From NCBI GenBank assembly GCA_036794395.1, contig DAIRGS010000081.1, positions 1 through 24,240 on the forward strand: 24,240 nt of DNA, given 5' to 3'. This stretch comes from DASXMX01 sp036794395. Its GTDB lineage: Bacteria; Planctomycetota; Phycisphaerae; Tepidisphaerales; Tepidisphaeraceae. Under the pieces are notes generated by a model. That model made no database searches. It was given only the letters and a program-made list of their open reading frames with translations, and was not told where the DNA came from. A program made the translations under genes and the position numbers. This document shows, one piece after another, positions 18,801 to 23,542 of this stretch. Positions within the stretch are counted from its first letter, which is position 1, and every line of letters begins with the position of its first letter.

Positions 18801-18961
18801 ATTCGAGCTTGGCAAATGTCGCTCCGTCGGTTACACTAACTAAGGGTACTACGACCGGTTCGAATTCTGGTAGTGCGGCTGTGAACGCCGCGTCTTCGGT
18901 GGTTGATTCGAGCAACAGCTCGAAGAAGCCCGCGAAGAAGCCCGTTAAGAAGCATAAGTAA
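9839..18961 (+). CDS. Giant multi-domain secreted or surface protein (PA14, FN3-like, novel repeats, lectin-like, dockerin-like)
   Basis: 3040 residues from the ATG at 9839, with GGAGGAG 6 nt upstream; an in-frame TTG at 9824 overlaps that site and is rejected. The N-terminus (MEHLEQRKLLNAQ after a basic stretch) resembles the planctomycete LEPR-XLL motif and lacks a hydrophobic signal core. Approximate order: discoidin-like beta domain 67-291; FN3-like 302-395; PA14-like 398-531 (NTDDDGYLYINGALVSSDPG); FN3-like 553-669; five roughly 100-residue repeats 704-1211; PA14-like 1236-1429 (NTDDEGYVWLNGQLVSADPG); FN3-like 1571-1765; six more repeats 1848-2505; L-type-lectin-like 2510-2713 (SADGFGFVLED, AFVGFTGGSGG); RTX-like strand region 2716-2790; two dockerin-like motifs 2903-2957 (VDIFDLNALLPNF twice); Ser/Thr/Ala linker; tail KKPAKKPVKKHK. 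The likely role is carbohydrate or matrix binding at the cell surface. There is no catalytic domain and no PEP-CTERM or LPXTG anchor. Confidence 0.92.
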   Translation: MSLRSFGDANSRNGNGKKLQSKKGRIRSASLSVMEHLEQRKLLNAQVFPTQPTLVGVQNSPLAPRPTQTFWVNGNGTSAAYQNASAVTPNTVNDLVLNVTAFAQNYTACCEGNNGGQLGNTGSVNAGRLLTNGLTQNQIGGFPATGFTAAQGDGLASDPSNGFTVLSQNGTGGWWLEYNLGAAPGATASGTGYDISEIDVIAGHQDFRTGMQVDIQVQFLNANSTDWFSLSNGRNFNFTADNSGTQISRGSAQMAIVNNASGPMVSNVRSLKFVASNNNTWFRELVVTGVASPNTPPAPGPMPAPVAAPDARPGVIDLGFTLAANGFQYSIQRATVVSGVVGTFSQVGGTVQFTGTGSFVDSNTAAGTTYVYRVVASNPTSSSTSANSNLIVTPPTAVEAHYYNMSFWEGPVTLNQGLAIMSVSNGGSWGPGIRGSQDSAVFTGQITTNAAGTYTFFSNTDDDGYLYINGALVSSDPGGHGQRDAGTTFDINGTPQGTYIPIILQAGQPYDFVLLEHNGGGGAGANIDWVTPSAPASRQLVPAGNLTPQSSHPATPTIVSNTVNSNFVNFTFSANNDAVVHYILQRAQVGPDPTGFATNIAGTTWVTVNQIDPGSNSYTLIGNAINTVTNRSLTIQDADPIPGLTYIYRVGAVNFDGAAYSPTIQPTLTAVADIQGTPSGAPVLSAGSDLVSPPNTAANVSSTADATGLIAGTYFVKYSWTNNVGGESQSSAEQSIVLAAPSDIRVGIPVAPFAATNANIYISTATNTEKLAGTVAGGATLTIATLPLFSANKVPTSSVATLSTVTDSTSSLAAGTYFVEYAWRNSAGQTTSSSLEQTIAVAAGSTSVKVQVPSAPSGASNANIYISTVSGGELLAGTTAGSTLVINVLPTTTAAAPLTNTAGLTPGTYFVKYNWVDNFSNATGSSPESTIVLTAPLSDIRVGGSAPSNSAATFNVFVSTTTGTEKLAGNVARGSTFTINSIPTTTAAAPATPLATFTTAVDATGLPAGTYFVEYTWTNSVGSETAASFEQSVVTTGTGDLVVTLPTAPAGAVNSNIYISSTSGGERLASSQLATQTAVIKGLPFSLATAAPTNSNVGLPAGTYFVAYTWVGDNTTTSGESSIDYIDPQPAVSGGRVIKSDEKTIVLTQASDIVVSTFGTIPTGVGSVNVYIGTATGAEKLAGNIPTSGSLTIKSLPSSTQPGIPTSLNNTIAAVSNPPLGPIGIPLPANNVPANFGGVEIHMYNQELFERFGSPANNNLNAFAVAQNGLATEYVAQTTVQTLGTFLPGPIDRDYGQQIIFSSPPPQSPDNTLFPDIPRIHTESFAQAFTGTLTVGSGPNQSGIYTIISNTDDEGYVWLNGQLVSADPGGHGQQDANPLTGSAPGGNGRTQDTILPVFLSSGNTYDLVFFMGQTGGGSGAHLKWVMPAVTNNQNAAGASNTGSFGATINLGAFATPPFGSYNNYTIFITSGTGAGQAGIITQYDPTNHIATLNVTTRGSSLLWSNVPDSTSGYSINYVEAIPILGDDTFSGGGLQMRSDLPNQGVWTGSTNAGGVGTSVVRNNAQSAAQSLTITSVSASAGVTLQWADQGLDELWYEVQRSTDNVSFKTVGTTPMNIGTTFTDTTAGNAFNSPTISYFYRVRGVNFDGAGVFTPVINTTNNVNISVPTINAIVQGKPGSAGLIISGGSVNAGGLDIQYAPVVSGTTGSFIDATPIALPANTFDFQVTGLTPTTTYVFKVRNLPGFNNPVSNSALFSAIASFVPSGAITPETFGAPGTGVGGFASAGDLQLNGNARLTGTGVPPAPTPTTALLNASINDLTNPTVPAGITSSSDTPQPSVAATLITNSSNLALSNAGTFFLEYTWVTANGETLPLAGAQIANNPGWVSNGSHPGINVTYQVPTAAPAGAVNANIYIGTSSNTADELLSGNVAIGGTRIINTFPTGARSAPAASGTGVPPATYYIEYSWLNTANQETLPSPEQTVVVTFPSNDITVTLPAAPVDTSTVPSRVLANRGNIYIGTSSGSEHLSATQAVSGNTASPLIIRGLPATSAKTPVAINQSGLGLGTYFLDYSWVSSQPNQGVTGETVPSPLQTIVVSGANTDLQVQLPTLPAGVGSANVYLGYQVANPGATPVALTATTTGSLTAGTYFVNYEWFTTNPAATLPSTAEQTVTVAANGGISVVTPAIPYGVAGAKVFVGTAAGAESLAGTISGNFATIQTFTINSLPTAPLVGFDAANTTGTTALTRVGSGGSSTAVTNLFIQQLALGGTLAPISSPAVGTLVTSSVADLVNPIATATVTNVTGGAADSSLNAGVYYVQYTWLASSGGETAGSPEQTVTLGSAGLNGPQFITVQVPTAPVGASTANVYVGTVSGGEQLSGNIGSGGTLNVKGLPATSAKATPTLTNVGIPAGTYFVAFTWTSGNGLETAGSTEQTVTVSNVSNDLIVTIPTAPAGASQARVYLGSASGKEFFAGSANPGTSLTITTLPTINAKIIPTANSTSLRYTTPANALQLNNNNNGQTASAFNLGEDINGFTTSFDFQLSGNMSADGFGFVLEDGGARTSIGGGGGGLGYSGINHSVGIFFQTYLGGSFNGTGIGTNGNTPGNWINMNTVAGLPTGVQVTDTNPTQNQRLGDIFNVNLSYDPNLKVLTETVFDKTLKDRGVNNSFTQNYSIDIVATLGMPAAFVGFTGGSGGASSEKDILNWSFTTTGGIVTLDTITGTAGVDTITLKRDASDATKIDWTISGNTGNFQLATNDTNGLTINGLGGNDIINLDYSNGNPLPNTIHFNGTFTINNLNNGVAMGAANPLANTNFELGRSTVFIPYAGGLGASTATSNLFRNYLAGGYSAGAWTGVASPTTGVITSTPAKNNVNHNTAIGWADSNDGTGINTVPNSIELKYTLAGDATLNGAVDIFDLNALLPNFNAAGNWTGGDSTYTGTVDIFDLNALLPNFNTTLGAQLTPAVAAATPAAATSSTTSSSSSTSSNSSLANVAPSVTLTKGTTTGSNSGSAAVNAASSVVDSSNSSKKPAKKPVKKHK
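11951..13470 (+). repeat. Five tandem protein repeats of about 100 residues, first block
   Basis: Each unit reads roughly G-x-x-x-GTYFV-x-Y-x-W-x-N-x-x-G, then E(Q)TIV, a strand ending P-x-AP-x-GA-x-NANIYIST, then G-x-E-x-LAG-x-x-x-G-x-x-x-T-I-x-x-LPTTTAA. Units begin near GLIAGTYFVKYSW, SLAAGTYFVEYAW, GLTPGTYFVKYNW, GLPAGTYFVEYTW and GLPAGTYFVAYTW. The fifth carries an insertion (SSIDYIDPQPAVSGG) in the middle. The DNA copies are clearly diverged, so this is an old duplication rather than a recent expansion. An all-beta, possibly Ig-like fold is expected. Confidence 0.8.
15373..17343 (+). repeat. Six further repeats of the same type, second block
   Basis: Units begin near SNAGTFFLEYTW, GVPPATYYIEYSW, GLGLGTYFLDYSW, SLTAGTYFVNYEW, SLNAGVYYVQYTW and GIPAGTYFVAFTW, each followed by a NIYIGT/NVYVGT-like strand and LAG/LSG. 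The third unit lacks its C-terminal third and runs directly into the next. The fourth is extended by about 60 residues of Ser/Thr/Gly-rich linker. The block is separated from the first by a PA14-like and two FN3-like domains, so the original array was probably split or duplicated. Confidence 0.78.
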
Positions 18962-18975
18962 CGTTGACCAGTTTC

Positions 18976-19001
18976 CCCCGGGGTCCGCGTGGACCCCGGG
19001 G
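18976..19001 (+). terminator. Strong GC hairpin after the giant gene (no T-run)
   Basis: CCCCGGGGTCC (18976-18986), loop GCGT, GGACCCCGGGG (18991-19001): an 11-bp perfect stem 14 nt after the stop codon. It is followed by ATTTGAAG, not a T-tract. It may attenuate read-through or act as an RNA-processing or stability element between the giant gene and the PEP-CTERM gene starting at 19048. Confidence 0.55.
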
Positions 19002-19047
19002 ATTTGAAGATGACTGTTTCAGTTTTCTGGCCTTTAGGAGGATTGTT

Positions 19048-19815
19048 ATGAGAAAGCTAGGTATGTTAGCGGCTGCGGCAGGACTCGCTCTGTGCGGGTC
19101 GGTCGCCAAGGCCGACTTCAGCATAAGTGCTGTCAAGTCGGTAGGGCCCACGATCGGTTCGCAGACGACCGATGTATATGACTTCATCCTTTCGAACAAC
19201 GGTGCCAACAGCACCGGTACAACGATCAACTCGATCGATATTGCCCTGCTCTCGTCGCAGGGAATGTACATTGGTGTTCGTTCTGGCGGTCGTGGAGATC
19301 TCTTCTACACGAGTGCCGCTTCAGCTAATGATAGCTGGATCTCGGATCAGGCCTTTAATACGCCTCCGACTTCGTTAACGAGCGGCGGCAATGGTAATTT
19401 GACAACGACTGCCGGTGGTACCATTCTGCTGTTGGGTCAAGACCCCGCAACCAATGCCGGCACAAGCAATAGCGCCACGACATTTACCGCGAACCAATTG
19501 GTCCAGGGAATTTCTGGAGCCATCGTGTCAAGCAGTGGCGCGGACAGTTCACCCCTTTGGTTTGCCAGGGCGGTGGTTCCCACAGATAGTGTTGTAACAT
19601 TACTGAACCCGGGCGGAACTGCTTCTACCCCCACCCCGAACGCGACTCGTTTGTTCGAGCCGAACTCGGGTGTTGTCTCGCCTTTGGTGGGTAGCTTTGC
19701 CCCGATCAATGACAGCGGTACCAGCGGCCCGTTTGTCGTCCCCGAGCCCAGCAGCTTCGCGCTGGTCGGCATCGGTGCAGCAGGGCTGATGTCCCGTCGT
19801 CGCCGGACGGCTTAA
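19048..19815 (+). CDS. PEP-CTERM sorting-domain secreted protein
   Basis: 255 residues from the ATG at 19048, with AGGAGG 6 nt upstream; the longer frame from 18964 runs through the hairpin and is rejected. Residues 1-22 form a signal peptide (MRKLGMLAAAAGLALCGSVA, cleavage near AKA-D). The body is an unassigned Ser/Thr/Gly-rich beta-type region. The C-terminus is a PEP-CTERM signal: VPEP (231-234), a short hydrophobic segment and RRRR. PEP-CTERM proteins are processed by an exosortase and exported to the envelope or matrix; no exosortase gene is in the window. Its mature start (DFSISAVKS) resembles that of the protein at 21212-22204 (DFAITAIRT). It lies only 86 nt after the giant gene on the same strand, so it may be read with it. 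Confidence 0.88.
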   Translation: MRKLGMLAAAAGLALCGSVAKADFSISAVKSVGPTIGSQTTDVYDFILSNNGANSTGTTINSIDIALLSSQGMYIGVRSGGRGDLFYTSAASANDSWISDQAFNTPPTSLTSGGNGNLTTTAGGTILLLGQDPATNAGTSNSATTFTANQLVQGISGAIVSSSGADSSPLWFARAVVPTDSVVTLLNPGGTASTPTPNATRLFEPNSGVVSPLVGSFAPINDSGTSGPFVVPEPSSFALVGIGAAGLMSRRRRTA

Positions 19816-19933
19816 AAGCTCTGATACAAGAAGCCGGGCTTTTGCATCGCTGTGTTGGATAACTGTCACGGCGATGGTATGGGAGAGAGTGCAACCTCCA
19901 GGCCAGGTTGAAGCAGTGATCTAATGTTTGTTC

Positions 19934-19971
19934 AATCGAGCGCGGGTTAACCGCCCGCGCTCGATTTTTTT
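19934..19971 (+). terminator. Rho-independent terminator
   Basis: ATCGAGCGCGGG (19935-19946) pairs perfectly with CCCGCGCTCGAT (19954-19965) around a 7-nt loop, followed by a run of seven T (19965-19971). This is a classic intrinsic terminator for the rightward unit ending with the PEP-CTERM gene at 19815. Confidence 0.9.
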
Positions 19972-19990
19972 CTCGATCCGCATTATCTCT

Positions 19991-20019
19991 TTTATATCCC
20001 AGCTTTGACTTGTTAGAAT
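19991..20019 (+). promoter_or_regulatory. Candidate promoter for the PEP-CTERM/dockerin gene
   Basis: TTTATA (19991-19996), 17 nt, TAGAAT (20014-20019). The -10 matches the consensus at 5 of 6 positions and the -35 at 4 of 6. It sits directly after a terminator and about 160 nt before the ATG at 20182. Confidence 0.4.
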
Positions 20020-20181
20020 TTGCAGCGGTGGCGGCAGGGTTGGAATCAAAATTCGGGGGAAATCAGATTTCATTTCTCTCACCGTGATGCGCCGTATCTT
20101 ACGAACGTGTGAACAAAAACCGCGTCTGGAGCCGCTTGAGGATGTTGGGGCGATAGATTGTTCGGATTGCTGGAGGTTTTT

Positions 20182-21075
20182 ATGCGAAAATGCGGTCTTA
20201 TTATTGGGTCTTTGGCGACATTGTTCACCACTGTAGCCCAAGGTGGATTCGTCGTGACGACGGCTCGTGCGCCCATTACTACCGGGACATTCGCCGGTAA
20301 GGATGGCGTGACATTATCCATTCGCAATGATGGCGTAGGTACGACTGATCCAACCTTCGGCGCGGACATTATTTACTACGACACGACAGTAAATGCACCT
20401 GGGACGGTCGTGAACCCGAGGTTTTATATTCGGGCGTGGGATGGCACGATTCGGAATCCGAACGCCTCGCTCAACACTAAGGCCGATTTTGGATACCAAG
20501 GCTTCGTTCCCGGTGATGCAACGCGTAACGGTGCCGTCGATATCTTTGACCTCAATGCACTACTGCCTCGTTTCAACACCACCGGCAATACATGGGCTAC
20601 GGGTGACTTTACGGGTGAGGGGAACACCGACATCTTCGATTTAAATGCGCTCCTGCCGAACTTCAATACCACGGTTACTCCGGGTAGTTACGTCCGATTC
20701 GGCACGGGCGCGCAGGCCACGACCAATTTTTCGCTCCTGTTCACGCCCGCGGAGAACTCACAGGTTTATGCCGATGGGCAGACTGTGACCGGTTTTGAAG
20801 CTCAGGCGTTGCTGATTGATCCCAATACCGCGGGTTTGGCGGACTCCGTCGCAACCTCCTTGGCATTCGCGGTTGTTCCCACGGGTCAGACAGTAACGTT
20901 TTCCGGATCTGCTGCGGGGCACTTCGGACCTACTGTGCCATTCTCAATCACCGATGGTTCCGGTAGCCTGACTTCCAGTGCTTTGGCCGCCGTCCCTGAA
21001 CCCGCTTCGCTCGGATTGATCTCGCTCTCGGCGCTGGTACTTTGCCGATCGCGCCGCAGCACGAAAACCGTCTAG
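20182..21075 (+). CDS. PEP-CTERM protein with an internal dockerin-like pair
   Basis: 297 residues from the ATG at 20182 (GGAGG 5 nt upstream; a start at 20158 would put extra residues before the signal peptide). Residues 1-22 are a signal peptide. Residues 111-163 hold two dockerin-like calcium loops, GDATRNGAVDIFDLNALLPR and GDFTGEGNTDIFDLNALLPN; acidic or polar ligands sit at loop positions 1, 3, 5, 9 and 12. Unusually the pair lies in the middle, between two beta-rich halves, and not next to the C-terminus. The C-terminus (VPEP 271-274, hydrophobic segment, RSRR) is a PEP-CTERM signal, somewhat poorer in Arg than the neighbours. The DIFDLNALLP.FN motif is shared almost exactly with the giant protein. 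It should be exported; the binding partner is unknown. Confidence 0.87.
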   Translation: MRKCGLIIGSLATLFTTVAQGGFVVTTARAPITTGTFAGKDGVTLSIRNDGVGTTDPTFGADIIYYDTTVNAPGTVVNPRFYIRAWDGTIRNPNASLNTKADFGYQGFVPGDATRNGAVDIFDLNALLPRFNTTGNTWATGDFTGEGNTDIFDLNALLPNFNTTVTPGSYVRFGTGAQATTNFSLLFTPAENSQVYADGQTVTGFEAQALLIDPNTAGLADSVATSLAFAVVPTGQTVTFSGSAAGHFGPTVPFSITDGSGSLTSSALAAVPEPASLGLISLSALVLCRSRRSTKTV

Positions 21076-21138
21076 AAAATCAACTGCGTTCGAGCCAGAA
21101 ATGCTCGACGTTGGCATTGTTCGCAGGTTTCAGTCAGC

Positions 21139-21187
21139 AAACAAAATGGCCGTCGAGTGTTTCCAACGCTCGACGGCCATCTTGTTT
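21139..21187. terminator. Bidirectional terminator between convergent genes
   Basis: ATGGCCGTCGAG (21146-21157) pairs with CTCGACGGCCAT (21169-21180). The stem extends inward by 3 pairs and outward by 6 A-T-rich pairs after one mismatch (AAACAA/TTGTTT). T-rich sequence follows on either strand. It serves the + gene ending at 21075 and the - gene ending at 21212. Confidence 0.85.
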
Positions 21188-21211
21188 CCTACCCTACGCG
21201 GATTACTAACC

Positions 21212-22204
21212 TCAACGTCGTCGTCGACGCATCATGACTATCCCCGCCGCCGCTAAGCATGAAATCCCGGAGGGTTCCGGAACCGCAGCGGCACTGGCAA
21301 GGGCCGGCGTGAGCGAACCGGTTCCAAGGTTGTAGTTCCGAGCCAGCAAGGTCGCATCGGCGCTGTTAATCAACCCATCCCCGTTAAAATCGCCCTTCGA
21401 CCAGGACACGGCCGATGCTGCGTTAAAGTTGGCCTTTAGAATTTGCGCATCGGCGAAAGTCACCTTCCCGCTGAGATTGGCGTCGCCGGGAAAGATCGTG
21501 GATGTAAAGTTGAAGCTAGTGAGCTGCGGCGAGTCCCCTCCCAGTTGCCCGGAAATGTTGATGCTGTCCAGAATGGGCGATACCGCCACCGCAAACAGGG
21601 CCCCCAGCCCTCCATTGGCCGTTGTGGCGTCCACACCCGCGTTCGTTCCCGAATAATCGGCGCTGAATGACTTGATCGCATACTGATAGTTCGAATAGGC
21701 ATTGGCAGGCGTGAACCCGCCCGGACTCAGGATCTGACTCGGATTGCTATCCGCCGCCACAGATGCATCCCCCAGGATGTTGAAAAACGATACGTATTTG
21801 GGAGCGCTTGTCGTGGTCGTTAAAGTCTCTTTGTAGACATAACTCCCGCTCACCACCGAAATCTCATGCTGGCCAAATAAGTCCGCTGCATCGCCCGCCT
21901 GTGGCGTCCCGCTGGCCCGGTTATATCCCCCAACAATCAGGTTCCCCGCCCCCAGGTCCGTCATCGTGATCGATACTGAAGAGAGCTTGGTCCCCTGATT
22001 AACCACGCCGGCCGCGCCAAGGTTCCGGGCATAAAATCGTGTCAGGGAAAGGTTTCCGGGGACTGTCCCATTCCCAGCAGTGGTGATGGCATTGGCGGCC
22101 CCCAGATCCGTGCGAATGGCCGTAATCGCAAAGTCCGCCGTCGCCCGCGATGCCGCCAGCGCCAGAGCTGCCGCCCCGGTTAAAAGTGCGTATTTTCTCA
22201 TCAT
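21212..22204 (-). CDS. PEP-CTERM protein with dockerin-like repeats
   Basis: 330 residues; either of two adjacent ATG codons (22204, 22201) can start it. The second is better spaced from GGGAG. Signal peptide 1-24 (MRKYALLTGAAALALAASRA, cleavage near ATA-D). Residues 25-235 are an unassigned beta-type region. Residues 240-292 hold two canonical dockerin calcium loops: GDANLSGKVTFADAQILKAN and GDFNGDGLINSADATLLARN. The PEP-CTERM signal follows: VPEP (308-311), a hydrophobic segment and MMRRRRR at the very end. This layout (beta domain, dockerin, PEP-CTERM) is common in planctomycetes. It is an exported envelope protein; the cohesin partner and biological role are unknown. It is transcribed leftwards from an extended -10 promoter just upstream. 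Confidence 0.88.
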   Translation of the reverse strand: MMRKYALLTGAAALALAASRATADFAITAIRTDLGAANAITTAGNGTVPGNLSLTRFYARNLGAAGVVNQGTKLSSVSITMTDLGAGNLIVGGYNRASGTPQAGDAADLFGQHEISVVSGSYVYKETLTTTTSAPKYVSFFNILGDASVAADSNPSQILSPGGFTPANAYSNYQYAIKSFSADYSGTNAGVDATTANGGLGALFAVAVSPILDSINISGQLGGDSPQLTSFNFTSTIFPGDANLSGKVTFADAQILKANFNAASAVSWSKGDFNGDGLINSADATLLARNYNLGTGSLTPALASAAAVPEPSGISCLAAAGIVMMRRRRR

Positions 22205-22228
22205 TTTCTCCCGAACTCCCGCATCCGA

Positions 22229-22237
22229 ATTATATCA
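22229..22237 (-). promoter_or_regulatory. Extended -10 promoter of the 21212-22204 gene
   Basis: On the minus strand TGATATAAT (22237 to 22229) gives a perfect TATAAT with the extended TG one base upstream. The hexamer at -35 distance (GCCGGC) is poor, which is tolerated with an extended -10. The predicted start lies about 18 nt before the ATG, giving a very short leader. Confidence 0.6.
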
Positions 22238-22254
22238 CAGTCCTGCGCTTCGCC

Positions 22255-22337
22255 GGCAGGCTAAATCCTGCCAAAGCTAACACGCGGGTTTCTGACAATA
22301 CTACGGCGGCAACGTGGACCGCCGCTCGAAAACGAGC
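22255..22337. other. Cluster of three small hairpins between two PEP-CTERM genes
   Basis: GGCAGG-CTAAAT-CCTGCC (22255-22272); CGGCGG (22304-22309) with CCGCCG (22319-22324); CTCG-AAAA-CGAG (22325-22336), directly adjacent to the former. They lie 3' of the gene ending at 22405 and upstream of the 22229 promoter. They may together end transcription, but none has a T-run. Confidence 0.45.
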
Positions 22338-22404
22338 CGATTAAATGAGAAAATTTGCGCCCCCGGCCCTTGGAATCAATCCCCGATCCCCACTTCGATT
22401 GTCA

Positions 22405-23232
22405 TTACTTCGATCGCCGAGACCGCATCGCCAGCATCGGCGCCAGTACCGCAATCAACCCAAGCATTCCCGGCTCGGGCACTGCCGCTGCCGCGGCTGA
22501 GACAATGGCCGGTACGCCAGGATTGATGTTAATGCTGCGGTTAAAGTATTGCTGCAAAAGCTGGGCATCGCTCAAGGTGACCTTCCCATCCCCGTTAAAG
22601 TCGCCCATCGCCCACGTCGCGCCGGACTGAACGTTCCAGTTCCGCGCCATCGCGATTGCATCAGCCGAATTGACGACCCCATCCATGTTTGCGTCCCCGG
22701 GAAAGGTCACGATCAGATTCCCATTGGTGATATTGGCGGGGATGGAGCTGTAATCAGGCGCCACGGTGAAGTCCGAATCTCCGCTGAACATCCCGTTCGA
22801 AAACCCAGCCAGTTTGAAAGAATAGGTTCCGCCAATAAATCCCGTGGTGTCGATTGTCACCGTTGCCAGTTTCCCCGCGGCGTTAACAGTCCCTGAGCTG
22901 TTGGTGATAACCAATCCCGAATAGAACTGCGTGGGCGTCGGCGTGGCCGATTGTTGGCCCGAATTATTCGGTCCAAAGATCGTACCGCTGACCAGGTCCA
23001 CGCCCGAAATCGTTGGCCCAGCCGTACCCCCGTTGGCCGTCCCGCCACCAGCCACCTCGGCGTTGAAATTCACGCCGCTGACGGCCGTTCCGCCTGATAC
23101 GTTAATGTTAAAAGATTGCCCTGTCCGGTTCGGGATCAGAACCTGGTTCTGAACCACGATGGTCGGGTTCACGCCCAAAGCGCTTGATGTCATCAGTCCA
23201 ATAGCCCCCCCAAGGACTAGCAGCATTTTCAT
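22405..23232 (-). CDS. PEP-CTERM protein with cohesin-like domain and dockerin repeats
   Basis: 275 residues from the ATG at 23232, with GGAGG about 8 nt upstream. Signal peptide 1-20 (MKMLLVLGGAIGLMTSSALG). Residues 23-176 look like a cohesin-type beta sandwich (VSGVNFNAEV, SGTVNAAGKLATVTIDTT, GGTYSFKLAG, ITNGNLIV); this is pattern recognition only. Residues 179-232 are a dockerin pair with canonical loops GDANMDGVVNSADAIAMARN and GDFNGDGKVTLSDAQLLQQY. The PEP-CTERM signal is VPEP (251-254), a hydrophobic segment and RSRRSK. Having cohesin-like and dockerin-like modules in one chain would allow head-to-tail or intramolecular contacts. It is followed on the same strand by the 21212-22204 gene, which has its own promoter. 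Confidence 0.87.
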   Translation of the reverse strand: MKMLLVLGGAIGLMTSSALGVNPTIVVQNQVLIPNRTGQSFNINVSGGTAVSGVNFNAEVAGGGTANGGTAGPTISGVDLVSGTIFGPNNSGQQSATPTPTQFYSGLVITNSSGTVNAAGKLATVTIDTTGFIGGTYSFKLAGFSNGMFSGDSDFTVAPDYSSIPANITNGNLIVTFPGDANMDGVVNSADAIAMARNWNVQSGATWAMGDFNGDGKVTLSDAQLLQQYFNRSININPGVPAIVSAAAAAVPEPGMLGLIAVLAPMLAMRSRRSK

Positions 23233-23542
23233 CGGTGTTCCTCCAGGAGTTCCGTCTCAGCAGCCGTCAGTGGGGCGATCGATCATATCACTATATCGGA
23301 CGTCCACATACCAAAAGCCCGGTAATTCAGCCGGAAATCTTGGAAAATCCCCTCTCGCATCCATCCCGGCCCATCTCTTACGTCCCAATTCGTCAAGTGT
23401 TTTGCGATTCTTCACCTGCAAATGCTGCAAATGGGGAAGTTGCGCAAACAGGGCGTTTGCCCCAGCGATTGCCATATCGTAAACCCAATGGAGCACCCTG
23501 CGGCCTGGGCCGCTCGAATTACGATTTGGAGGGCTTTGCACT
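23233..23542. other. Divergent intergenic region between a PEP-CTERM gene and a pseudopilin gene
   Basis: This 310-nt gap contains the minus-strand ribosome binding site and extended -10 (23282-23290), a short direct repeat TGCAAATGC/TGCAAATGG near 23417-23434, a small hairpin GGGC-GTTT-GCCC near 23451-23462, and GGAGGG near 23527 as the pseudopilin ribosome binding site. For the rightward gene, TTGCCC near 23457 with TAAACC 17 nt later is only a weak promoter candidate. Confidence 0.45.
23282..23290 (-). promoter_or_regulatory. Extended -10 promoter of the 22405-23232 gene
   Basis: On the minus strand TGATATGAT (23290 to 23282) gives TATGAT (5 of 6 match to TATAAT) with the extended TG. It lies about 50 nt before the ATG. 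It differs by one base from the element in front of the neighbouring PEP-CTERM gene (TGATATAAT). Confidence 0.5.

Larger units (their letters stand above)
19816..20181. other. Intergenic region between two PEP-CTERM genes
   Basis: This 366-nt stretch holds a 10-bp stem (CATCGCTGTG 19845-19854 with 19867-19876, one G-T pair), a 6-bp stem CAACCT/AGGTTG (19892-19910), the terminator at 19934-19971, a candidate promoter at 19991-20019 and the ribosome binding site GGAGG at 20172-20176. No ORF in it looks real. Confidence 0.55.

Noticed and set aside
18964..19047. Upstream start of the PEP-CTERM gene at 18964
   Set aside because: It would translate through the 11-bp hairpin and put 28 residues before a clear signal peptide; AGGAGG fits the ATG at 19048.
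19811..19844. Terminator directly after the PEP-CTERM stop at 19815
   Set aside because: AAAAGC and GCTTTT could pair, but the loop is long and the stem weak; the terminator at 19934-19971 is far better.
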